DNA of 64,000 bases from Tomocerus qinae (Eukaryota > Arthropoda > Collembola > Entomobryomorpha > Tomoceridae): positions 65,507,884 through 65,571,883 of the forward strand of contig CM034547.1 in assembly GCA_020055645.1 (NCBI GenBank), written 5' to 3'. Positions 13,748-26,700 of this stretch are shown here, one piece after another (position 1 is the stretch's first letter; each line of letters starts with the position of its first letter). The notes below the pieces were generated by a model. The model saw only the letters and a program-made list of their open reading frames with translations. It did not search any database and was not told where the DNA came from. The position numbers and the translations under genes are program-made.

Positions 13748-16700
13748 GCCTTGTATATACATATACACATACATATGCTTACACTTCATTAATTGTAAAC
13801 AGTCCTAAATCCCATAGTATACTGCACTTGAACATTTCTATGCTTGATTATTATTTCCATTCAAATATTATTCGCTAATATCTATCAAGCTCTAATGTAT
13901 AACACTCATGAATCTGCAGTTTAAAACGACCTAAACGTAATTTTGGAAAAGTATTAAAATTTATTGACTTTAAAAGGCTAAATAAAAATTGTGTTGATGT
14001 AACTACATCCAAAAATTTTGAAACTTGTCTGACTATAAAATTATCTTAAATATATAGCACGCATCGCGTATGGGGTTGAATCTTTTGAAACTGAACCAAC
14101 GGAGGCGATTGAAAGAGAAGAGAAGGATTGAAACATTGATAGAAGCTGTAGGGTAGGCAGATGTTCATATTACATAGTACAAACATGTTTTGTAATTTGG
14201 AATATCCATCTCCATTTGAGAAGATAGCGTCTCATCTCATGAAATCACAGGGATACTTTACTTAAGTATCTCCACTTTTTGTCTGCCAAATGTACGTTAT
14301 TTGTGGTTCTCATCTTTCCTCCACCAATACCAACTGGTAGGACGGGTATCCCAATGGATATAAATTGCTAAGGTGAATAGTGCACTATCTCGTATCCGTA
14401 AGTTTATGTTGTAAATATATATAGCAAAATAGATACTAAGTAGATACAGTATAAGATGGTAAAAGTACATTTATATGAAATTGCATATTTTCGTATAGTG
14501 TGAAGTATAATATAGTGGAAATGACTAAATCTGTACTGCAGATTTTGTTGGATTGGTGTGTATATATGGATAGAGTTCATGTAAATCTGTAGCCGTGTTG
14601 GATTTCTCGGTTAGCCTTAAGCATCCATTACGGGTAGAAAGGATTTGATTCAAGTAGTGACGTGAGAGAAAGTACTAGACTGCACGCTCTCCCCATCTGA
14701 TCACGTTAGAGAGGAGCATCTCTAAACTAACTAACACTAAGGAGGAGGTGTAGGTTTAGAAACACGTAACACTGACGCAGTTTGTAGGTAGTGGAACTGT
14801 AGGCGGTACACACTCAGGTAAGGTACATAAAGAATGTATACTTTATGTGTGTCTGCAGTAAGTACTTGCGTACATACCTAAAGAAAGTACTCAGACCCCA
14901 ACTTGAAATCCTCACCATATCGTTGAATTGAGCGAATCCTATTTAGTAAATAGTATCCCATTTGAAATAGAATATCAATTACGGATCCGTGCTTGAGTAC
15001 AACACATGCACACAACGCCGTCAACCTACAAGCAAGCAGTCAGGCAGAAAGATTCACACAGTTATGTACTGACTACCCGTAGAACAGACAAAAGAAACGG
15101 ATTATAGAAGAGACGAAGCTCAACTGCAAGTGGTTTACCCAGAACAGCTCTTTACCTAATCACATTGGCATACACTATGTTACAAAAACTAGGATTCATG
15201 GGTAAATAGTTTGAAATACTTGAAATGCTATAGTGTATGCATGAATACTTGTTACATAAACAAAATTTAATTCGGCTATTGATTCTTGGTACAAAGCAAA
15301 CACTTCAGCTTGAAGCTAGGACATTCTATGCAATCAAATAAAATGCATACTTTGCAGTACAATGCAACGGGAGCTTAATGAAACCACTTATTGCTCAGTT
15401 ATAAAACTAATCTTCTCTTTATGGAACTTCTGTTCGCAATCATGCACTGGAAAATCAATGCCGCTACTTTTACCAAGGCATATAGTGATACTGCATTAAT
15501 ATATAGACATTTATCTTTTCAGAGAACATCCGATCCGCAATTCGAGGGAAAGACAAACATTCCGAAAAACAAAATTAACATTTTTATGGGCTATGGAGAT
15601 CTGGCTTTCGAGAGATAAAGGATTAGAATACACTAATTCCTCCATGGTTTTGGAGATAAATCTCCCAAATTTCAATCCACAATTTTACTCTGTGCATAGA
15701 TAGACCAGATACATTTGCAAATATTTAACTGGGATACGTATGCATAAGCTGACTTAGTGTTACTTATGTTTCTAATTTACATGCTGGAACTAAGAAGGCA
15801 CGTGTAGAAGAAAATGGTGACTTTTTTCTCGTCAAAGATGTTTTGCTATTGCAACATGATGTTGGGAGTAAGAAGTGAAATGACTGGTTGCTGACAGCAT
15901 CGAGAAATTCGCTGTAATTTTTTACCAAGAGATTTCTATGAAAAAGTCAGATACAGAGCCAGCAGAAAGTTCATCTCCACGCGTCATCAGAAAACAAGGC
16001 AGAAGATTCTACGCAGTTTTGCAAAGTCAGCATTATATTAAAGAGACTTGACTGACAAGATAAAGCAAAATAATATACAGACATGGGTACAACAAAGACA
16101 GATGCAATAAAGTAAAAAATTCAGATACCAGGATATGTCTACAACCAATACACAATAAAATTTGTGTAGCATTTTTGAACATATATCCTATTGTTATGGA
16201 TGAGAAACCTTCCACACAAAGTTCAAGAGCGGGCATTATTCTACGGAGAAAGTTTTAGGAGTGAAGTAATCAAAAATGAGTTACGTACGTTTTACATTGG
16301 CTGCTGTCTGTGTTGAAACGAGACTTCAGAATATTCACAAGACCACATTGAAATTGCATGGTATTCCTTTTAAAGATGTGGAAAGGGCAAATAACAAGTT
16401 TGACTTTGATGTATCAACTTTCTCGTGTTTGAAACGTGAGGAAAAACCAAGGTATGCTATACCAGACAACAAAAGTTTTCTTAAATAAATATCCCCCTAC
16501 CTAACCTGGCCAAATCGAAAAGAAATTCAACCGAGAAGCCTATGTAGATGTAGAGCAACAGTTCAATCTGTATCTTAAGGAGGTGTGATGGTAGACTTTC
16601 TCCCACAATGCGAAAATACTTTCCCAAAAATCGGACTATAATATTTCTAAATAAGAACTTTAAACTACTGGAAGCCAATATCCTGCGTCAAAAAAATTAT

Positions 16701-19700
16701 CTTTGAATTGTAATTGTAATTTTATAATATAAACCATTGTAACGGAATAACTAGCTTACGAGATACGTTGCGATTGACGCCCGCCGAGTACGTATTCCAT
16801 GCCATACCAATTACCAAACACCAAGCAAACCTTCCTATACCTATACTTACCAAACACTAAGCAAATTTTGTCTACAGTTAGGACTAGGACCGTTCACAGT
16901 ACTTTACGATATCTCCTAAGCTAATAATAAAAAAAACAGTTCGATTTTTGTGGAAAATTCACTGAAATATTATAGCCTTTTGTTTTTAGTAAATTATCTG
17001 CTTCCATAATGCCCCCTATTACACCTCCTTTCATCATCTTGCCCCATTTTCCACATTCTATGGTCGGTGGAAAATTAAATGTAACTGTTCGTCAGTTCAG
17101 TTAACTTATTATTTACTTCAGCATACAGAGCTACAACGTCCTTTGAAAATAGTAACGACAAAGTACAAAAGCTCATATTTACTGAAATAATCTCTGTCTA
17201 AAAAACGAAATTTCATATGATATACTAAATCTAGGTATTAAATAGTAGACTATAATGTACTTTCACATACTTTAGCTTTCTGTTTAAGACCACCTTATCC
17301 TACCAATACAGAATGAATTTTCTCTTTAAAGATTTTCGTTGCCATTTTGATCAAAATGGAAGCGAGTTAAATGAAAGTTAAAGGGGAAAAATGAATTGTG
17401 CAAAGGTCAAACTTTGATATAGCGCTGGCACTAGGAAAAAAATCAATTTGTTATACCTAACGTATTATGAGATACGTGCACCAAATTGTACAAAAAACAG
17501 TTATCATTTCGGATATGAGTACAATAATTTATCAACTGATTATTTTGTTTGATATTGGCAGAAATAATTGCGAGGGGAAATTATGTAGTCTTTACCTTCT
17601 GAAGAGTTAATCAGTATCGTATTGATTCTAGTGACCTAAAAATGTCCAAGACAATCTTCAATATAGAATTCTGTTAAGAATATGGGCTTCATTCAGAATC
17701 AACAGAGTGAAAGCAGTTTTCTTCGTGAGATGAAATGAAAGTAAATTGGGCACTTACTACCAATAAGTACTATGCCTTGGTCCAACTATATTTCTAGCAC
17801 GGTTAACTCCATATAGTTTTGTATGCAGGCTAGGATCTACGTATTTAAGCTGCAAGTAGGTGTGTACATTATACATTTAGTAGGATTACCTAAGATAATC
17901 ATTAGCGAAAGCTTAATGACTTTACTAGGTTTCTAAGGAAGAGCCGAGTGCATAGTGGGCTTAGTCAGGGCACAATGAAGATTCAGTATAAGTAGACTTA
18001 TGTTATGGTAGTTAATAAAGGATGAGCTCGTTTACTGCTTCCATTTCCTGCGTTGTCATCCTGAACCGAATTCAGGCTAAAGAAAATAAAACTGGAAGCC
18101 AAATGAGTCCATCGGACAAAATCAAGGCTCTAATAGAATACAAATGCTTTCATCAACATTGCCTTCAACGTTTATAGTAGGACGGATGATATGATCAAGC
18201 ACAAAGCACATCCTAAGCCGAATAGTAGACTCCCGCAACGCTATAGTGTTCTCCCGATTATCCCTCTAAAAGAAGCCTTACAAATTGAGGAATCAATTGT
18301 GCTCGATAACTGCATTTGAAATGATCAGATTTCTAATTAGGATCTGTATACGATTTCCAAGTACTAATGTACTTGCAAATAATACTTCGCATGGATTTTA
18401 GGAACCTACTTAAACAAATCAGAAATCTATTGTGTTCCTCGACAATAAAGATAGATATACTTCAAATTGAAAACCAGTGACGTTTTTGTTCCATAGAATT
18501 ATATTCTTTCGTTATTCAGAGAGGATTTACAGTTTTCCCATTTCATTCCACTCAACTATTATGAGATCTAAAGATACATAATACATATAAGACGTTATTA
18601 CAGCGATTTCTTTCATGCTTGAAATATACATTGTGTGAAATCTTTTTGTCGTATTCATGCAGAAAACTTAATTAATTCTTTGTATTTCTCGCAAGTAGTA
18701 ACAGTAATCAAGGAGGGTCCATAAGGACATTGTGAGAATACTCAAAGCTTACCTAAAACCTTCAAAGCTGCCTCCCTGCTCGAAACAATTAGTTTTAAGG
18801 TTCACCAGTCGGTATTATAAAATCCTATTTTTGAAAACAGTTTGATCGAAATCGGTGAAAAAATTGCGATCTGATTTTGCTAATGCATTGGTTTCCCTAT
18901 GTCTCAACTTGCCTCGTTAACTAGACCTTAACCCGTCTTAGATTTGAAGTAACTAAGCTTATGACCGCTGCAGAATTGGCATTACCGTATTTGTTACCAA
19001 CTAGTGTATGAGTTAATGCAATATCTGCTGCTGATCAGGCGATTCAAAGCGGATGAAGTTACCCAAGGAATCTAGAGACAGAAGCCCTTATCATTATGCA
19101 CTATCAATCTACATTTGCGTTTAATTAAATCAAGTTTCTCTATCTACTCAGTAGATACATCCGTTTGTTTACTCTTGGATTAAATGTTTCGTTGAACTCT
19201 AGGAGAAAGTGAAAACTATTTCATTTACATACCAAATACAAGCAACCGGAAACTTTGTTTCACATTTCACGTACATTGCCTCTACAAACAGATATTACTC
19301 GTTCGAAAATTTATTGGATATTAACAACACTTAATAACCTCCTGTATTAATTGCACTACTGTTCAAAGTAGTACACTATAGATAACAATGGGATTATGCT
19401 ACAGTGATTATTGACGACTATTATATTCCCCAATATACATGATAATGGCCATCCCAATTTCTACTTTGAAATTCTCACTTGGCAAATCCAGCCCTAATTC
19501 GTTCTACATCCTCAGTTCATTCCTTCCAATACTCCAGCAACCTATTTTCAAATTTCCAACTCTTAACCAAGCAGTAACTTTTATATTTTATCAGTAATCT
19601 AGTTAGAGACCTATAATATTGGCTACACAGATTTATTTTCACATTTCATAGACCTACGGGAATTACCATTGCTGTTTGTTTATTTTTTATGCATCACAGG

Positions 19701-20130
19701 AAAGAGTTTTTAAAAAAGCCAAATCTTTGGATTAGCCTTGTGAAAAACTTTTCTTGAAAGTAGTAACCTAATCCAGGTTTATGGCGCTGTGGCTAATCAC
19801 GACATGATGACAGAGTAAGTTTATGAAGACATTTGAAGCAATAGAGACGTAAAAAATATTGGTGAGTGGTGTAGCGCGATGTTTTATTTATCTGAGAAAG
19901 CAGAGATAAAAGGAAGGAAATGTTGGAAAGTGCATTCCAACACTGTATATCATTTTGCTCCTCCGCTCACCCACCTACACATAGAAGGTAGCACTTATTG
20001 TTAGAAAGTTCCTGAAAAGAAAAGCAGTCTGTAGTAGTTAAGTTTCTTTCAGTTCTTTAGCTATGCTCTGTCATTTCAGTTTTCTTCAGTTCAACAGCCT
20101 CATAAAATAGAAGTTGGGAAAAGAAGAGAC

Positions 20131-21364
20131 ATGGCACGCCAGACCAGCCCCGAGAAGACAAACCAAAGAAATGAAGGCAAACTCGAGCAACTAAAGGTAA
20201 GAAGAGGCAAAGAAGAATCACTGAATCACATCACTGCTAAATGTACGACAAGACAAGACAAACCACACACTATGAAGTTTCCACACAGTGACACTACGTT
20301 TTAGTTTATATCCTCTTTTCCTTTTATTGAGACTATTATATAACCTATACTAACTACAAGAAAGGTTTCTGTCACTTCTTAAATAAAGAACTTTAGTGCC
20401 TCTGTGAGCAGATACCTTCTTCTTTACCAGACCATCAAAACAGGGTTCCTATTTTGTCCTTCATCCAAAACTTCATTAAAAATTCAGCATTCCCTTTACG
20501 ACGTTTACGACTGCCTTCCCCAATTATTTAAAGGGTGACAGCTTTGGCATACTAATTAAAATATAACTTTTTCAACCAATTTCATTTGTGACTACCATCG
20601 CATCTACCATTTATGTATTCATTAATTTTCTCCAATATTGATATAAATACCAATGGCTTCGTTTTCTATTAATACAGTGGCACTGGTAATCATGTATAAA
20701 TAGGTCCATAATTTAGTCCATTCAATTTTTTCAGGTATTTTCAACCCTGATCTCTAAGACGAGTGGTTGGTATCATGTAATTCAGTGAAATAGAATTGGT
20801 CGTTCTCCATTTCTATTCCACTGTGTGTACTTTGCATTACAGGGCCATTCTGTTATGTTCGAATTGTAAACTATCAAGAATTTAATGGCAATAGGGAAAA
20901 AATCTGGTTTCTCCAGTTATAATATTTGTTCAGGTTGCTATTACACATGGATAGAATGTAATAGTAGCAATACTTTATTATAGTAATGGTGGAATTGCTA
21001 GTTGGTAGTGTTGAAGCAAAGTCTCTATTATGCTGTGAATGGTTTGGCTTTCATTTCCATCTGTATAAATAATTCTAGGTAGTACAATGCTGTCTGTGCA
21101 TTTTAGTGCAGGTACAAAGTACAATAGTGATACACACTTGCTTTGGAAAACATGTTTTGCTATTTTCAGTTTCTCTCTCACCAGGGAAAGTCATATATCT
21201 CGAGATGGATCATTGGATTGAATTGCTTAAACGTAAACAGTTGGATGGGACAAGAGAAAACCATTGGAAAATCCCATTTCCATGTGAAGTATAAATACAC
21301 AGAAGCAGTAAACCTCGCAGTTTCCAATGGAAAATCTGGAAAGGGACCTCCTGGCCTGCCCTGA
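20131..21364 (+). CDS. tentative two-exon small gene inside the minus-strand gene's intron
   Basis: Exon 1 (20131-20196) opens with ATG in a good context (G at -3, G at +4) and reads 22 charged, coding-like codons to a strong phase-0 donor AAAG|gtaaga. Two TCAGTT initiator-like sites lie about 45-60 bases upstream. A strong acceptor with a long pyrimidine tract (ending 21184, CACCAG) opens a phase-0 frame of 59 codons to TGA at 21362-21364, giving 81 residues in total. The C-terminus reads NGKSGKGPPGLP. No known domain was recognised. The caution is that the second block is also open on the minus strand for 84 codons (21432-21178) and the pairing of the two exons is inferred only from phase and splice-site quality. 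It could be a non-coding transcript or chance. Confidence 0.25.
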
Positions 21365-21903
21365 ATGCCCTCACTTCTTTTCTGTTGTGGTTTGGAGCAT
21401 CTCTTTGTAAGAATTCTGCCTTTTGCTTTCACAGTTTACTGAATATGCATAAATATATTTTATTTTATTGCGTCTATCTTGGCTCCATATCCTAGTTGTT
21501 CCAAATGTGATGCTCTCTTTATTTTCTCTCACAATATGTCCGAGAGAGTCAACTTATTCTTTTACGGGAGAATTTGTGTCTCTATTTTCCCAACAGACAA
21601 TACCTACCACCATAATAAAGATTTTATTTCTTTTCCTTCACTTGATGCCATATTTATACTAGGTGTACAAGACATATACTTCCCAATGTCAACTTTCTCA
21701 GAAGTTTCTCCATAAATACCGCAGGAAAATATTGCACGTGTAGTCTGCAGTGACTCAAAATATTCTCCATCTCAAACAAGTTACATACAAACTAGGAATA
21801 GTATTTGGAAGATAGAAAGAAGTAATGTAAACATAGATCCAGGAACTCTCCGTTTTTGTACACTACTAAATACTAGGTTAATATTTGTACTTAAGTTTCT
21901 TAC

Positions 21904-23665
21904 TTTAATGCTGAGCTTTCGTTGTATATTTTTCCTGAAGCCTTTGCCCGATGCCTGATAGTGATGTAGAGCGTCTGTAGGATTAGCAGAGCCTCGGATG
22001 CCAAGACTGTTTCCAGTCTCCCTAACATTAGTATCACAAGGTTTGATTATATCCAGAACTTCCTGTTGTTTTACTTTTTGTAGTTTGACTCTTCGGTTTC
22101 TTGTCTTAGACTCGATCGATTTGATTTCTTCGCTAGGCATTGTAATACTTCTCAGACTCAGACTTCTCCCAATCTTTTTATTCTTTCTGTTGAATGAGCG
22201 AAAGCGAAAGGATGCATATCTATAGAGTTTCGAACTCTTTTTTTCGTTTTTATCTGCACTCTTCTGCAGTTCGTAGAACATTTCTCGGTTTTTCAGATAG
22301 TCATCGTCTTGGTGGCCGTGGCCGTCTTCCTTGTCGTTACAATCGTCTCCATTGGTTTTGGTGAACGTGGTTTCAGTCGGAGAGTTCCTCGAAATAGTAT
22401 TTCTGTCCGTATCATTCGTAGTCCAGTTTGAGATATACTCGTAGCCAGAGCAGGAATCCAATAAAACCCTCTCGGATGTTCTCGATTCTTCCTCTAAGCC
22501 TTTATGTCCTGACCTAGTGGCCGAATGAACTCCCAGACTCCAATCTGTATTTAGGTAAAGTGAGTAAAACATAAAAAATTACGGACTACTTTCCTTACAA
22601 TCTTCTACTGTTACTATGCACATATACTATAAAGGCTAACTACAGTAATACAAAACTACTGTGCATTTACTTACATAATCCCTAATGTATGTTAAAAGTT
22701 AAGACTCTTACACTTACATACAAGGGTTAGTTATGTATTAACATGTATAAGAATCGCTTACGTAACATAAAATCTCTTATATCTTTGCATGGAAGGCACG
22801 AGCGGAAAACTTATAAACTAAAAAACTAAAGTAGATCAGACAAGACAAGAACAGGAATGTTAACCCAAGCATGAAAAGAAAGTAAACTACGCAAAAAGAA
22901 AATAAAAAAGTAAAAGCCAAATGAAGTATCCTTTGTAGTCAGCATCCTTTTCCCTGTACCCTAGTACTATTTATTCTATGAATAACGTGTATATTCAAGA
23001 TTGGCTGAAAGGTACCTATGTAATATACAATCTATGTATTAGCAAATGAAGGTCTTGGGTATATTTATTGCCACATAGGCCTAATCTTTCAGAAATGCGT
23101 AAAGAAATGGTCTCACTTAAGAGAAACGAAGGAAAGAACGTGAGTAGTTGCAAAAAAGAGTCAAGCAGAGAAATTCAATCCAAATCAAGTCTAACAGCAA
23201 ATGCAGCCAAGAAGACGATAGACTAAGCCATGCATTTTCTTATCTTTCGTGGGAATAAGAAAAAGTGTTACCATCTTCCATAGGAGTAGGAGTCTTGGGT
23301 GGTTGACGGACTTCAACAAGCACTGGCACTTCCAACTGACCATTTAATAAATTATCCGAGGAGTCTCGGTCGTGGCTCCGTGCAAGTTGTGTAGATGCCT
23401 GGAGATTGTGAGTCGGCGACAGCCAGTTGACTTCTTCAGCCCCGGGATTAGCTTCTGTGTCCAACAGTTGCCAACGAGAGGAAGTCTTGTTTTTCTCTCT
23501 GCTGGAAATTGTGCTCAGCTGCTCGGACACTTTTTCTCGCAGGCTTTTACTACGGCTCATTTTGTTCTCCTTCCCTTCGTCCTCATCCTCACTAATCACA
23601 CTATGTCCTCTGCCTTTTAGTCGGAATGAACCGAAAAGGCGACTCAGGTGCCTTTTGACGTGCAT
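21904..23665 (-). CDS. unknown protein, two joined exons (23665-23272, 22544-21904)
   Basis: The first exon starts at ATG 23665 and reads 131 codons plus one base to the donor GATG|gtaac. The second starts after TACAG and reads through to a strong donor AAA|gtaaga at 21904 in phase 0. The one-base overhang of exon 1 is completed exactly by exon 2, so the junction is well supported. The 345 residues seen have no recognised domain. They are hydrophilic and Ser-, Lys- and Arg-rich, with an acidic patch (SEDEDEGKEN, residues 25-34) and a basic block (YASFRFRSFNRKNKK, in exon 2), as in a cytoplasmic tail or scaffold protein. The frame also stays open upstream of the ATG to a TGA at 23710-23708, with a possible acceptor at TTTGAG, so the true N-terminus may lie in an earlier exon. 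If the donor at 21904 is not used, the frame runs 41 further codons to a stop at 21781. Confidence 0.55.
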
Positions 23666-23710
23666 TACGAATGTATTTTTAATGCACTTACCACAGGGCC
23701 ACTCAAATCA

Positions 23711-26700
23711 ATAGAGTAAGTAAGGAGAGTGCAACAGGACGCGATGGGACTTACACTTATGGAATTCACCTTCAACTCGGAAAAGCTTTTTCTTATTTAT
23801 TACTTAGCTTGCTTCGCGCTGAATGTCAGTTGGATAATAAATAAATTTATCCACTAGGTTGCTCAGATGAAATGGAGGTTCAGTTCTCGGAACTTCAATC
23901 CTTTAACGTAGTAGGAAATGGCTAATCTTTTTAATCCCCTGAGATTTTGAACTTTGTATCTTTCTAATTAAGACTGATTTAGTTTACTTAAGGACAGATT
24001 ATTGTGATTAAGCTTTGCTCTTCCTCCACTTTGTGCTGGAGGGAGACATGAAACAATGCAGCAAAGGGTAATGAGGGCGAGACAGATTCACCCGAAGTAT
24101 TCTACTCAAAATGAAGCACACAATACAAAAAATAATACGTGATACACACATAAATATAAACCAAGGAGAATGATTGTGCTTGAACAAGTCACAATGATAC
24201 AGATAATGTATATCAGGACTGGGATTCATTTATCAATGGGTCGTTCGTAGTCGTACGATAGAGTCCCAAACCAATTCTCGCCATCCACTCTCCCCAGATA
24301 AATAGCTGCTCAGTTGAACAAAAGTTAAATAAATTGCTCAATAACCTTTCCGCATCTCGTTGTTATAAACTGCTTATCGCTGGGAGTGAGGAAAGTGTAG
24401 CCATCCATGGAAAACTGCCTCGTAGTAATTATTCCTGCACGTCAGGCCTCGCAGTCCTCAGACATACTTCGTTTCGTTATACTTATGAATTCTGTTCACA
24501 ATAGTGAAGATGTAATTGGGATGCCATCATTGCATACTACGTACTTGAAACTTAAAAGCAAGGGTGTGTTCATATTCTCTGGAAACGTGTCTTATGCAAT
24601 TCTTTTAATGTAGGGTAAATGTAGCTGTTGTTCAAAACTCAAATATTTATTCCCTGGATATTAATACACAGCGTACGATTATTTGATTAGCATTTCTGAG
24701 AACGTATGTCTAAAATACTTGTTTACTTATTTACAAGCTAACACCAAGAAACGTTTACTTTATAACATTATTTACTTATGATCACAAGTTTGGTAAACAG
24801 AAAGTTCAAAGTTCCATCAATAAGATGATAAAATAAATGTTCGGCGGAGAACATAGAGTTCTATTCTAAACAGTAAAGGAGATACGAAAAGAAGGACAGT
24901 TTCTTCCTGCTTAGGTCGATGATTCATGTTTTTTTATGCAAACATAGGCGGATTTTATTTACATTAACAAAGATTGAACTTTTCGAGTATTTCTTAATGC
25001 AGTATAAACTGTTTCCTTTACACACATTTGTGTGATGGAAACAAATTCCATCTCATTATTCGGTAATAATATATATTTATTACGCTTGTTAATATGACTC
25101 ATCCATAATTTGGATGTCAACACATTCTAAAAAAATTGTCAATACCAGTTTCAATCTTGACAACACCAGATTCCCTTTTGGAATGCCATTATTCATAGAT
25201 AGCTAATGAGCCAAAAATGCAACATGAATAAATGAACAAACTTAAAATGAACTAAAGATGTGCTTCCAAATGTTAGTTAGGTAACATCAATAGTCAAGGA
25301 TTCCAATAGTTTGTGCTTTTAAGGATAAGCATTGAGTGCAGCTTAATGACTCTCCATTAATTTTTTTGATGGGATTCCCGTTGACCTCAGGCGAAAAGGT
25401 TGTAAGGGGGTCCTATTAAAACTGATGTATTGGGTGTCATGTTTTCAGGAGGACTATCTATGCATTATCGCAATTAACGTATTCTAGTTTTTCAAAAACT
25501 GCTGCATAATTTTTACCTGGTCTTTGGGCCCTTAAGCTCCATTGTGTAATCGTTTCTTGCTAGCTAATGGCTGTTACTTTATTTATCGTTTTCAGAAAGG
25601 AGTCCTCTTTCTCTCATCATGTCATCATAACATTAGACTGACGGTTGGATACTAATACCTAATAACATAGAAAATAATCTACGCAGGTTGTTACAATTTG
25701 TGTAAAGAATTTTATCAGTTTGGAATTTTGTCTTGTAAGCAACAAAGTAATGTGCGTCAACAAAAAGATTGTGTTGACAAACTGCTGTAGACAAAAGAAA
25801 CCACGTTGATAAAACGGTGTAGATAAATTGAGGTTCTTCACTTAAAAATGCTGATTTATGAAGAAGATAATACTTTATGAAATTGAAAATGTAAGACCAC
25901 ATTCGAATTTAGGCAAAGTTAACTTATTCATATTCATTATACTTTTTTTCCGAATCTTTTAATTTTACGGTATGTCGGTGACTTTGGTCCAGCATTAGCA
26001 TTTCGGCCACATAATACAGCTCGAGCTTGATCGACTATCCTTTCGTTATTTGCTTATTTGCTTACTGCTTTTCATTGCCTTGAATATGTAGTTCGATACT
26101 TGAAATGCTCAATGATTGTTTTGGCTTTTTTATTCGACGTACATGATGTTGAGTCATTATTTGGAAATACGAAAGCTTCTCTTTGTAGGGCTACAGTAAA
26201 TAAAAACGTAATTCGGCTGCTGATAAAATTCCGTAGAGCTTGCATATTGAGATTTTCTATTATGTAATCTTATCATCCCACATTCGATAATCTTCGTCAG
26301 CAATATAGCCTAAAAAGGAAGGTACCGCTGTTCGTCAATAGATTTTATGAATATGTGTAGTATTTGCGCATTGAAAGTGATAACTACGGAAATTTTTTTG
26401 CTCACAACAGTTTTCTAAATTCATATCTGCATATATGATGGTAATGAGTTAGGCCATTATTTTTAAGCCCCCTTTTTATCACAACGGTTGTGTCATAAAA
26501 TATTACGTGGAGACTTTTTGTTAAAGGATCGCATGTCATATGGCATCATTTTGAATAGAAAGTAATCCTTTATGTCTTGCAATATTGTACCCAAACTAAC
26601 CTTGTTCGTTGTGTCTTTGTTGACTTTAGCTTTTGAACAAAATTCTTGAATCTCTTTAGAATATATTATAATCCCACTTCAAGCTATTGTCCCTAATGAG

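Larger units (their letters stand above)
9431..21903. other. long non-coding stretch, possible 12.5-kb intron
   Basis: If the terminal exon at 9430-9155 belongs to the gene at 23665-21904, this whole stretch is its intron. I see no convincing minus-strand internal exon. It carries a pentanucleotide microsatellite (13721-13747) and the tentative plus-strand exons at 20131-20196 and 21185-21364, described separately. The rest is AT-rich with many stops in all frames. Confidence 0.4.

Noticed and set aside
15938..16048. 36-codon ATG frame with coding-like composition (MKKSDTEPAESSSPRV...)
   Set aside because: Short, no splice sites that fit neighbours, no family recognised.
21178..21432. 84-codon minus-strand frame overlapping the tentative plus-strand exon
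   Set aside because: It opens without an ATG, has no recognised domain and no better splice support than the plus-strand reading; it was not listed as a separate gene.
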